Positions 34,791-44,568 of a DNA stretch of 64,000 bases are shown in pieces. Position 1 is the stretch's first letter, and each line of letters begins with the position of its first letter. The notes under the pieces were generated by a model. It saw only the letters and a list, made by a program, of their open reading frames with translations. It had not been told where the DNA came from and ran no database searches. The translations under genes were made by a program, and so were the position numbers. Source of the stretch: Desulfovibrio aminophilus DSM 12254 (GTDB taxonomy: Bacteria; Desulfobacterota; Desulfovibrionia; Desulfovibrionales; Desulfovibrionaceae); assembly GCF_000422565.1 (NCBI RefSeq), contig NZ_AUMA01000006.1:248001-312000 (forward strand), given 5' to 3'.

Positions 34791-36119
34791 ATGCCGACTC
34801 CCCTCATTCCCTGCGACCTTCTCCTGCGCGCGTCCCGGATCGTGACCCAGGACGCGCGCAGGCGTGTTTTCGAGGACGCCTGTCTGGCCGTTCGGGACGG
34901 CCGCGTCCTGGACGTGGGCCCGTGGGAGGCCACGGCCTCGCGCCACGCAGCCACCGAGGTCCGGGACTTGGGCGCGGCACTGGTGTTGCCCGGCCTGATC
35001 AACGTCCACGCCCACGCCTCCATGACCCTCTTCCGGGGATTGGCCGACGATCTTCCGCTCATGGACTGGCTTTCCCGGCATATCTGGCCCTTGGAGGCCA
35101 AGCTGTCGCCGGAGCTGGTGCGCCTGGGCGCACAGGCGGCCTGCGCCGAAATGCTCGCCACAGGCGTCACCTGCTTCGCGGACGGCTACTTCCATGAACG
35201 GCAAGTATTGGCGGCGACACGGGAAGCGGGCATCCGCGTCGTTCTGGGCGAAGGCTTTTTCGGTTTTCCTTCTCCCATGTTTCCAACGGCCCGGCATTGC
35301 TGGGACGTGGTGGAGGGCCTGCGCGAAGCCACCCGGGACGATCCGTTCGCCCGGATCATGCTCATGCCCCACGCGACCTACACCACCACCTCGGAGAGTC
35401 TGCGCGAGAGCATGGCCCTGGCCGAATCCCTGGACTGCCCCTGGCACATCCACTGCGCCGAGTCTCCGGCCGAAACGTCCAGCTGTCTGGAGATGTTCGG
35501 TCTGCGGCCCGTGCCCTACCTGGACTCCCTGGGTTGCCTGCGGCCGCGCACCATCCTGGCCCATTGCGTGGACCTGAACGAGGAGGAGATCGCCCTGGTG
35601 GCCGCAAGGGGCGCCAAGGTGGCTCATTGCCCCAGCAGCAACATGAAGCTGGCCAATGGCGCGGCTCCGGTCCAGAGATTCCTGGACGCCGGGATCGTCG
35701 TGGGCCTGGGCACGGACGGCGCGGCCAGCAACAACTCCCTGAATCTCTTTACTGAGATGCGTCACGCGGCCCTGCTGCAGAAGCTGCTCCTCCTGGACCC
35801 CGGAGCCCTTCCGGCCCAGGCCGTACTGGATATGGCCACACGCCAGGGCTCGGCCTGCCTGGGCTGGCCCGGCATCGGCAACCTGGAGCCCGGCAGCCGG
35901 GCCGACCTGCTGGTTCTGGATCTTTCCTCCCCCAACCTCCAACCTCTGCACAACCCCGTATCCCAGGCGGTCTACGCGGCCCACGGCGGGGAGGTTCGGT
36001 TGGTCCTGGTGGACGGACGCGTGGTGTATCAGGACGGCAGACCGCTGGGCATCGACCTCCCGCTTTTGCGCCGAGAACTGGCCGGGGCCGTGCGGTGGAT
36101 GCGTGAGCACCGGGCCTGA
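34791..36119 (+). CDS. mtaD: amidohydrolase, MTA/S-adenosylhomocysteine deaminase type
   Basis: A 442-residue member of the metal-dependent amidohydrolase superfamily, cytosine-deaminase-like/MtaD group. Metal ligands and catalytic residues are seen as NVHAHASM (HxH), WHIHCAES, the LAHCVDL histidine and GTDGAASNNSL (Asp). Members deaminate MTA, S-adenosylhomocysteine or adenosine to the inosine forms. Placement 18 bases behind MTA phosphorylase supports an MTA-related substrate. Guanine or other purine-like substrates cannot be excluded. Confidence 0.85.
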   Translation: MPTPLIPCDLLLRASRIVTQDARRRVFEDACLAVRDGRVLDVGPWEATASRHAATEVRDLGAALVLPGLINVHAHASMTLFRGLADDLPLMDWLSRHIWPLEAKLSPELVRLGAQAACAEMLATGVTCFADGYFHERQVLAATREAGIRVVLGEGFFGFPSPMFPTARHCWDVVEGLREATRDDPFARIMLMPHATYTTTSESLRESMALAESLDCPWHIHCAESPAETSSCLEMFGLRPVPYLDSLGCLRPRTILAHCVDLNEEEIALVAARGAKVAHCPSSNMKLANGAAPVQRFLDAGIVVGLGTDGAASNNSLNLFTEMRHAALLQKLLLLDPGALPAQAVLDMATRQGSACLGWPGIGNLEPGSRADLLVLDLSSPNLQPLHNPVSQAVYAAHGGEVRLVLVDGRVVYQDGRPLGIDLPLLRRELAGAVRWMREHRA

Positions 36120-36128
36120 AGCCAGGGC

Positions 36129-36158
36129 TTGACAAAACAGGTTCCCGGCGCATATTCA
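36129..36158 (+). promoter_or_regulatory. sigma-70 promoter for the PxxKW gene
   Basis: A perfect TTGACA (36129-36134) followed by 18 bases and TATTCA (36153-36158), or by 16 bases and CATATT. Transcription would begin near 36165, about 80 bases before the ATG. Together with the terminator at 36552 it makes the small gene an independent transcript. Confidence 0.6.
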
Positions 36159-36244
36159 GCTCGTTTCTTGGCGCTGATTCCAATTTTTCGACAACCCCGC
36201 TGTCGGCCCATTCGGCGCGCGGCGTGAGGCAAGGAGGAGCATCC

Positions 36245-36535
36245 ATGGCCAACGGCAACGTGAAAGCCGTCTCGTTCGAGGGCGCGGTGAAGACCCCCGA
36301 GGGGCTGTCCTTCAAGGGCGTCATCATGCAGCCCGTCATCGACAAGTGCGAAGGCTGCGCGCGCATTGTGGCCTTCGAGGACCAGAACTACTGCCCCAGC
36401 TACCCCCAGCCTGCCCGCAAGTGGGCCCTGGGTGTCTGCAACTTCGCCACCCATGCGAAGACCCAGACCGGGACGCAGGGCAAAAGCAAGGTCAACCCCC
36501 TCAAGGCGTCCAAGCGCTCCGTCAAGGGTCGTTAA
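36245..36535 (+). CDS. PxxKW family cysteine-rich protein
   Basis: A 96-residue protein with the motif PARKW (PxxKW) near residue 60. Cysteines are arranged as CEGCARI, YCPSYP and GVCNFATH, which suggests binding of one metal ion or Fe-S centre. The C-terminus is lysine-rich and basic. I recognise this as the PxxKW cysteine-rich family known mainly from delta-proteobacteria; its function is unknown. The ATG is preceded by AAGGAGG, and the gene has its own consensus-like promoter and terminator, which implies substantial expression. Confidence 0.8.
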   Translation: MANGNVKAVSFEGAVKTPEGLSFKGVIMQPVIDKCEGCARIVAFEDQNYCPSYPQPARKWALGVCNFATHAKTQTGTQGKSKVNPLKASKRSVKGR

Positions 36536-36551
36536 GACCGGATTTCGGCTC

Positions 36552-36582
36552 AAGGGGCGGGGGCGACCTCGCCCCTTTTTTT
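36552..36582 (+). terminator. intrinsic terminator after the PxxKW gene
   Basis: AAGGGGCG (36552-36559) pairs with CGCCCCTT (36570-36577) around a 10-base loop and is followed by a run of seven T residues, 17 bases past the stop codon. Confidence 0.88.
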
Positions 36583-36642
36583 CATTGATCCTGCCGGGCC
36601 GCGCCCGAACCTGTCCGGCCGCGACGCCCAATGGAGCGGAGC

Positions 36643-37863
36643 ATGCAGGACCTCTTCGCCTTCATCGACGGCCAGACCGACTACGTGGTGGACATCCAGC
36701 GCAGGCTCACGGCCATTCCGGCGGTGGGCCCCAAGAACGGCGGCGAGGGCGAGGGGGCGAAAGCCGACTTCCTGCGCGGGCATCTGCGCTCCCTCGGCTT
36801 CGAGAATATTCGCGATTATCCGGCCCCGGACCCCTCCGTCCCCAGAGGCGAGCGTCCCAACCTTGCCGCCGTCATTCCCGGCGAAGACCGTTCACGGACC
36901 ATGTGGGTCATCTCCCACCTGGACATCGTGCCACCGGGCGACCTGTCCCTTTGGCACTCCGACCCCTACGACATGGTGCGCAAGGGTGACCTCCTCATCG
37001 GTCGGGGCGTGGACGACAACCAGCAGGGGCTTGTCTCCTCGCTTCTGGTGGCCCGCCATTTCCTGGAGAACAAGGTCCAGCCGCCCATGAACTACGGCCT
37101 GCTTTTCGTCTCCGACGAGGAGACGGGCAGCGTCTTTGGTCTGGATTACGTGCTCCGTGAACACGGCGACATCTTCGGCAAGGACGACCTGTTTCTCATC
37201 CCCGATTTCGGCCAGCCGGATTCGGCCCTCATCGAAGTGGCCGAGAAGAGCATGTTCTGGCTCAAGATCACGGTTACCGGCCGCCAGTGCCATGCCTCCA
37301 CGCCCGAAAAGGGCCGCAATTCCCTGGTGGCGTCCGCCGATCTGATCCTCAGGATCAGGGGACTGTATGCCGAGTTCTCGGACCACGACGAACTGTTCGA
37401 TCCGCCGCTGTCCACCTTCGAGCCCACGAAAAAGGAAGCCAACGTGGGCAACATCAATACCCTGCCTGGACGGGATGTGTTCTACGTGGACATGCGCGTG
37501 TTGCCCCATTACTCCTTGGACGCCGTCCTGAACCGCATCCAGGAGCTGGGACGCGAGGTGGAGGCAGTTCATGACGTGAGCGTGGCCTACGAGACCGTGC
37601 AGCGCGAACAGGCAGCTCCCGCCACTCCCGAGGACGCGGAGATCGTCCGACGCACCGTGGCTGCCGTGCGCCGGATCTACGGCGGCGACCCCAAGGCGGT
37701 CGGCGTGGGCGGCGGCACCGTGGCCGCGTTCCTGCGCCGCAGGGGCTATCAGGCCGTGGTCTGGGCCACGCTCATGCACTACGCCCACCAGCCCAACGAG
37801 CTGTCCAGCATCGCCAACACCCTCGGTGACGCCAAGGTCATGGGCGCCGTGCTCCTGGGCTGA
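36643..37863 (+). CDS. M20-family metallo-hydrolase (ArgE/DapE/peptidase-like)
   Basis: A 406-residue di-zinc hydrolase. The metal and catalytic residues are visible: SHLDIVPPGD, GRGVDDNQQG, SDEETGS with the catalytic glutamate, IPDFGQPD, and the C-terminal histidine in HYAHQPNE. The central lid/dimerisation domain (about residues 200-320) is present (FWLKITVTGRQCHAS). The family includes acetylornithine and succinyl-diaminopimelate deacylases and dipeptidases; the sequence alone does not decide. ATG 36643 is preferred over 36631 because GGAG lies six bases before it. Confidence 0.85.
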   Translation: MQDLFAFIDGQTDYVVDIQRRLTAIPAVGPKNGGEGEGAKADFLRGHLRSLGFENIRDYPAPDPSVPRGERPNLAAVIPGEDRSRTMWVISHLDIVPPGDLSLWHSDPYDMVRKGDLLIGRGVDDNQQGLVSSLLVARHFLENKVQPPMNYGLLFVSDEETGSVFGLDYVLREHGDIFGKDDLFLIPDFGQPDSALIEVAEKSMFWLKITVTGRQCHASTPEKGRNSLVASADLILRIRGLYAEFSDHDELFDPPLSTFEPTKKEANVGNINTLPGRDVFYVDMRVLPHYSLDAVLNRIQELGREVEAVHDVSVAYETVQREQAAPATPEDAEIVRRTVAAVRRIYGGDPKAVGVGGGTVAAFLRRRGYQAVVWATLMHYAHQPNELSSIANTLGDAKVMGAVLLG

Positions 37864-37875
37864 CGCGGGGATATC

Positions 37876-39756
<1,881 letters not shown>

Positions 39757-39832
39757 TCCAGCGTACGGCACTCTTTCCCTTCCCGGGGAAAGACGTTATC
39801 ACCGATAAAAACGAACCCCGCACGGGACCGTC

Positions 39833-40945
39833 ATGACGCATATCCTGCAATTCCTGGTCGCTCAGGCCCCGGGCCTGGAAGAGCCCACCCTGGACCGCCA
39901 TTTCGTTCAGCGGATCGGGGAGTCCTTCGGCGGAGGCGGCGCGGTGACACCCGCCCTGCTGGTCATCGCGGCCGGAGTGTTGGTGTTCTGCGCCCTGCTC
40001 ATCATCCTGGTCCGTATGCGTCGGAAGATTCAGGCGGGACGGGAGCGGCAGGAGCCGCCCATCGGTTGGCTCATGGACCGGCCCTCGATCATGGAGGTCA
40101 TGGAAAACGCCTTGATGCACCGCTCCAAGGTCGAGTTGAGCTTTCACCAGCAGGACGAACGCCGTCGCGCCGTGGCTTGCGCCCTGCTCGAGGTGAGCCC
40201 TGAGTCCATGCTCCTGGAACTGCCCGCTGGAATCCAGCCCGGAGCCTCCTGGGTAGGGCGCCAAATAGATGGCTTCTTTCAGATCGGCAAGGGGCCGGCT
40301 ACCCAGAGCCGCAAGATATTCTACCATTTCACTTCCGAGATCGCCGCCGTGCCGAGGGCCCGCAAGCAGGCCGCCGTGCTTTCCGTGGCCATCCCGGACA
40401 AGATCGTGCTTTCCCAGAAAAGGGCCTTCCTGCGCATGGCGCCGCCTTCCTCGGCCATCCCGGTCTTCGAGATCCTGCCGCACGACGACGCCACCTTGGC
40501 GCACTGCCTGTCCTGGTTCCTGCCCCCCCCGGAGGAGGACGGCAAGCAGCCCTCCCCCCCTCCGCGCCTCCCTTCGCTCGGTCGCTTCGCCATCAAGGAC
40601 ATCTCCGGCGGCGGGGCCCGAGTGGAAGCCCGGATCGCGGACAAGGAATCCTTGCAACGGCTGAACCTCGTGGCCGGAACATCTTGTTACGTGGCCCTTG
40701 AACTGCTGGCCGAGCGCCCCCGGCGCTACGTGCTGGCCGCCACGGTGCGTCGCGTGTTTCGCGACACCGGCGGTGTGCAGGAACTCGGGCTGGAGTTCAC
40801 CTCCCGGCTCAAGGGCCGGGACCAGGGCACGGGACTGCCCTCCTGGAAGGCGCTCAAGGGCAAAGGGGAGGAGAGCATCGAATCCTGGGTGGTGAAGAAA
40901 TACCTTGAGGTCTACCGGGAGAAGGGCGTGGAGCCCACGGCCTGA
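39833..40945 (+). CDS. membrane-anchored PilZ-domain protein (predicted c-di-GMP receptor)
   Basis: A 370-residue protein with one N-terminal membrane span (about residues 40-62) followed by a positively charged RMRRK stop-transfer. A YcgR-N-like beta domain covers about 85-200. A PilZ domain follows, with the c-di-GMP motifs RxxxR (KRAFLRM) and DxSxxG (IKDISGGGARVE) separated by an unusually long, proline-rich insert of roughly 60 residues. Both motifs are intact, so ligand binding is expected. A role in motility or envelope control is inferred; the gene is not next to flagellar genes. Confidence 0.75.
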   Translation: MTHILQFLVAQAPGLEEPTLDRHFVQRIGESFGGGGAVTPALLVIAAGVLVFCALLIILVRMRRKIQAGRERQEPPIGWLMDRPSIMEVMENALMHRSKVELSFHQQDERRRAVACALLEVSPESMLLELPAGIQPGASWVGRQIDGFFQIGKGPATQSRKIFYHFTSEIAAVPRARKQAAVLSVAIPDKIVLSQKRAFLRMAPPSSAIPVFEILPHDDATLAHCLSWFLPPPEEDGKQPSPPPRLPSLGRFAIKDISGGGARVEARIADKESLQRLNLVAGTSCYVALELLAERPRRYVLAATVRRVFRDTGGVQELGLEFTSRLKGRDQGTGLPSWKALKGKGEESIESWVVKKYLEVYREKGVEPTA

Positions 40946-40953
40946 AGCCGCTG

Positions 40954-40980
40954 TTGACAGATCGTCCGGCTCCATTTAAT
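40954..40980 (+). promoter_or_regulatory. candidate sigma-70 promoter for corC-lnt
   Basis: TTGACA (40954-40959) and TTTAAT (40975-40980) are strong hexamers, but the spacer is only 15 bases, shorter than optimal. The element lies about 75 bases before corC and just after the PilZ gene stop. Confidence 0.4.
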
Positions 40981-41012
40981 TCCCAAGCCTACGTGAATAC
41001 GTAAAAAACAGC

Positions 41013-41024
41013 GGGGAATTCCCC
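41013..41024. repeat. 12-bp palindrome GGGGAATTCCCC in the corC leader
   Basis: A perfect palindrome between the candidate promoter and the TTG start of corC. It could be an operator or a short RNA stem close to the ribosome-binding site. No regulator is suggested by neighbours. Confidence 0.3.
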
Positions 41025-41052
41025 CGGCCGCGAGACGGCAAGGAGAGATGTC

Positions 41053-41895
41053 TTGGACGAGGGCTCAGAGGGCCGACTATTGTCCCGCATCATCAGCCTC
41101 TTCCGCAACAAATCCATCGGGCACGACCTGGAAGAGCACATCCTGGACGCCAAGGACGAAGGCGCCATCCCCCCCGAGGAAGGATCCATGCTCTTGAACG
41201 TCCTGGACCTGGGCAAGACCCTGGTGGAGGACATCATGGTTCCGCGCATCGACATCGCCTGCGCGGAGGTGGACGCCGAACTGGAGGAGGTCGCCAACCT
41301 GATAATGGAATGTGGGCATTCCCGCATTCCATTGTATGAGGACTCCAAGGACCGCATGGTTGGCATCGTCCACGCCAAGGATCTGCTCAAGCCTTTGCTG
41401 GCTCCCGCGCCGGAAGGCGGTGGGAAACGGATTCCCCTGCGGGGGATCATGCGTCCTGTCTTCTTCGTCAACGCCAACGCCAGTGTGCGCAGCCTGCTGC
41501 GCCAGTTTCAGAGCGAACGCATGCACCTGGGCATCGTCCAGGACGAATACGGCGGAACGGCCGGTCTGGTGACCATGGAGGACGTGTTGGAGGAGATCGT
41601 CGGCGACATCGAGGACGAGTACGACACGTTGCAGCCCGACGAGATCGAGCATCGCGAGGATGGGACCATGCTCTGCTCCGGCCGCGCGCTGCTGGAGGAC
41701 GTCAACGAGACGCTGGGTCTCTCCCTGGAGTCCGAGGAGGTGGAGACCATCGGCGGCTATCTTTCCCAGATGGCCGGCGACATCCCTCACGACGGACAGA
41801 CCTTTGATCTCGGCCCCTGGCGGTTCGTGGTCCAGGACGCCGACGCCAAACATATCCGCATGATCCGCATCGAACCGCTGGCGGGGGACCGCTAA
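41053..41895 (+). CDS. corC: CBS-domain transporter-associated protein (CorC-like)
   Basis: A 280-residue cytosolic protein with two CBS domains (about residues 55-185; motifs VEDIMVPRIDI and LRGIMRPVFFVN), EYGGTAGLVTMEDVLEEIVGD, and a C-terminal CorC_HlyC domain. The DUF21 membrane domain of full-length hemolysin homologues is absent, as in E. coli CorC/YbeX. It starts at TTG 41053 with AGGAG eight bases upstream; an ATG five bases earlier is in another frame. It precedes lnt, the same pairing as ybeX-lnt in enterobacteria. A role in Mg/Co efflux is by family name only. Confidence 0.87.
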   Translation: MDEGSEGRLLSRIISLFRNKSIGHDLEEHILDAKDEGAIPPEEGSMLLNVLDLGKTLVEDIMVPRIDIACAEVDAELEEVANLIMECGHSRIPLYEDSKDRMVGIVHAKDLLKPLLAPAPEGGGKRIPLRGIMRPVFFVNANASVRSLLRQFQSERMHLGIVQDEYGGTAGLVTMEDVLEEIVGDIEDEYDTLQPDEIEHREDGTMLCSGRALLEDVNETLGLSLESEEVETIGGYLSQMAGDIPHDGQTFDLGPWRFVVQDADAKHIRMIRIEPLAGDR

Positions 41896-41910
41896 AGGAA
41901 AGCCGCGGCA

Positions 41911-43434
41911 GTGCCAGTGTTCATCCTCCTCTGCGCCCTGGGGGCCTGGTCGGGTTTCGCCAACCCTTATTTTCAGCTGCCTCCGGCGGTGTTGCTGCTG
42001 CCGTTCGGGCTGGCCGGCGTCGGTCTGCTGGCCGAAACGCCGCGCCGGGCCATGAAGATGGGCTGGTTGGCCGGAACATCGGCCGCCGTCGGATGCCTCT
42101 ACTGGATTTACATTCCGGTGCAGCACTACGGTAATCTGCCGTGGTATCTGGCCCTGCCGTGCCCTGCCCTGCTGGCCTCGGCCCTGGGAGTCTACTACGG
42201 CCTGTTCGCTCTTTTCATGCAGCGCGCCGTCCGTCGCCTGTCCGGATTCACCACGGTGCTGGCGGCCGGTTTTCTTTGGGCGGCCATGGAATGGTGCGTC
42301 GGCCACCTGCTCACGGGCTTTCCTTGGCTGACTCTCTCCGCGGCCTTCAGCCCCTGGCCCTGGGCCGTACAGGGGGCATCGCTCATCGGTGCGTATGGCC
42401 TTTCCGGGGTCTTGGCGGCGGTGTCCGTGGGGCTCCTGCTGGCGCCCTCCTCGCGGCCGGCCCCGGCCCTGGCCGTTTTGCTGGCCGCTGGGATCGCGGT
42501 CTTCGGCTGGCGGGTGTTGGAGAGCGCGGCTCCCGGGGGCGTCTCGGCCACGGTGGGTCTGGTCCAGGGCAACATCGACCAGAGCTTGAAGTGGGATCCG
42601 GAATACCAGATCGCCACCATGGAGCGCTACGCCGGACTTTCCACTCAGGCCATCGCGACCGCCCAGCCGGACCTGCTTGTTTGGCCCGAGACGGCGCTGC
42701 CGTTCTATTTTCAGGAGCCGAGCCCCTTGCACAACCGGGTCGTCTCCTTCGTCAGAACGAACAAGACGCCCCTCTTGGCCGGAGCGCCGGCATACATTCC
42801 AGCCACCCCGCCGACCAAACCCGAGCTGTTCAACCGGGCCTACCTCCTGGGGCCGGACGGCGCGGTGGTCGGATTCTACGACAAGGAACACCTCGTGCCC
42901 TTCGGGGAGTATGTGCCCCTGGGGGAATGGCTGCCCCTGGGAAAGCTGGTGGAGAGCGTGGGCGACTTCTCCTCGGGCCGCAACCAGCGCGCGCCCTCCA
43001 TAGGCGACATTGCCCTGGGGGTTCTGGTCTGCTATGAAGGAATCTTTCCCGAGCTGGCTCAGAAGCGCGTGGAGGAAGGGGCCACCTTGCTGGTGAACAT
43101 CAGCAATGACGCTTGGTTCGGTGATTCCTCGGCCCCCTGGCAGCACCTTCAGCTCAGTCTGCTGCGGGCCGTGGAACAGGGGCGCTGGCTGGCGCGGGCC
43201 ACCAATACGGGGATATCCCTGCTGGCCGATCCCCAGGGCCGGATAACGGCGCGAAGCGGCCTGTTCACCGAAGACGCGGTTACGGGCCAAGTCCGGCTGG
43301 AAACCGGTTCGACCTTCTTCCACCAGACCTTCCACATCCAGGCCTGGGTTCTGCTCGGCGTGGCGGCGTCAGCCGTCCTGACCGTCCTGGTCCGGCCGCT
43401 CAAGGCCGCACCGCGCCGAAAACTTCGAGTCTGA
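41911..43434 (+). CDS. lnt: apolipoprotein N-acyltransferase
   Basis: A 507-residue inner-membrane enzyme adding the third acyl chain to lipoproteins. About seven hydrophobic segments precede a periplasmic nitrilase-like domain. The catalytic triad is visible as WPETALPF (Glu) and VCYEGIFPE (Cys), with the lysine expected between them near YDKEHLVPFGEYVP. A last membrane span is at the C-terminus. The start is GTG 41911. It follows corC by 15 bases. Confidence 0.93.
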   Translation: MPVFILLCALGAWSGFANPYFQLPPAVLLLPFGLAGVGLLAETPRRAMKMGWLAGTSAAVGCLYWIYIPVQHYGNLPWYLALPCPALLASALGVYYGLFALFMQRAVRRLSGFTTVLAAGFLWAAMEWCVGHLLTGFPWLTLSAAFSPWPWAVQGASLIGAYGLSGVLAAVSVGLLLAPSSRPAPALAVLLAAGIAVFGWRVLESAAPGGVSATVGLVQGNIDQSLKWDPEYQIATMERYAGLSTQAIATAQPDLLVWPETALPFYFQEPSPLHNRVVSFVRTNKTPLLAGAPAYIPATPPTKPELFNRAYLLGPDGAVVGFYDKEHLVPFGEYVPLGEWLPLGKLVESVGDFSSGRNQRAPSIGDIALGVLVCYEGIFPELAQKRVEEGATLLVNISNDAWFGDSSAPWQHLQLSLLRAVEQGRWLARATNTGISLLADPQGRITARSGLFTEDAVTGQVRLETGSTFFHQTFHIQAWVLLGVAASAVLTVLVRPLKAAPRRKLRV

Positions 43435-43451
43435 CAAGGAATCGGACAACC

Positions 43452-44568
43452 ATGCTGCAATATCCCGAGTTGAAGTCCCAGGGAACCGATCTGTTGTCCC
43501 AGTTCGCCAGTCTTTGGGGGCGGCTTTGACTACCAGGACGTGAAGGAACGCCTCGCCGAGATCGAGTCCGAACTTGCTCGTCCCGGAGCCTGGGACAGAC
43601 CGGAAAAGTTGACCCCTGTGCTGCGTGAGAAGCGTACCCTCGAGGCGCGTCTGGAAATGTATGACGCCCTGGACGCGGCCCGCCGCGACGCCGAGGAATG
43701 GCTGGAAATGGCCCGCGAGGACCAGAGCACGGAAATTCTCGAAGCCCTCGACGAGCAATTGAACCTGCTTTCCCGGCGGCTCCAGGGCACGGAGCTGGCC
43801 ACCCTGCTCTCCGGCCCGGAAGACAAGACCCCGGCCATCATGGAAATCCATTCCGGGGCCGGCGGCGTGGAGTCTCAGGACTGGGCTGAAATGCTCCTGC
43901 GTATGTACACCCGCTGGGCCGAGGCGCGGGGTTTCACGGTAGCGGTCATGGACCACCTGCCCGGCGAGGAAGCCGGCATCAAGAGTGTGACCCTGACCAT
44001 CGAGGGCCTCTACGCCTACGGTCTGCTCAAGGGCGAGACCGGCATCCACCGGCTCATCCGCATCTCGCCCTTTGACGCCTCGGGACGACGGCACACCTCT
44101 TTCGCCTCGGTGGCCGTCTTCCCGGACATCGAGCAGGACATCGAGATCGACATCCGCGAGGAGGATCTGCGCATCGACGTGTTCCGCGCCAGCGGGCCCG
44201 GCGGCCAGCATGTGAACCGCACCAACTCGGCCATCCGCATCACCCACCTGCCAACGAACATCGTGGTCCAGTGCCAGAACGAAAAATCGCAGGTGAAGAA
44301 CAAGGCCACGGCCATGAAAGTCCTCAAGGCCAGACTCTACGAACGTGAGCTGCAGAAGATCGAGGAGGCCAAGCGTGCCGATCACGCCACCAAGGACGCC
44401 ATCGGCTTCGGCAGCCAGATACGCACCTACACCCTGCAACCATACCGTCTGGTCAAGGATCACCGTTCGGACACGGAAACCGCCAATGTGGACGCAGTGT
44501 TGGACGGTGACCTGGACGACCTGATCCGCGGCCAACTGCTCCATGCCCATGCCGGAAAAAAAGCCTGA
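43452..44568 (+). CDS. prfB: peptide chain release factor 2, programmed +1 frameshift
   Basis: RF2 recognises UGA and UAA stop codons. Translation begins at ATG 43452, runs 25 codons, meets an in-frame TGA at 43527-43529 and must shift +1 (CTT TGA C) to continue as DYQDVKERL to 44568. The full product is about 371 residues, as in E. coli (365). The stop-recognition tripeptide is in ISPFDASG (SPF) and the peptidyl-tRNA hydrolysis motif in SGPGGQHVN (GGQ). A simple ORF caller would start only at 43540 and lose the first 29 residues. Confidence 0.95.
43516..43530 (+). promoter_or_regulatory. prfB autoregulatory +1 frameshift site
   Basis: GGGGGCGGCTTTGAC: a Shine-Dalgarno-like G-run placed directly before CTT TGA C, with the same spacing as the E. 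coli AGG GGG TAT CTT TGA C site. Low RF2 lets the ribosome pause at UGA and slip by one base, so RF2 controls its own synthesis. Confidence 0.95.

Noticed and set aside
39773-39792. Hairpin CTTTCCC...GGGAAAG between mnmG and the PilZ gene.
   Set aside because: A 7-bp stem without a U-run; not convincing as terminator or operator.
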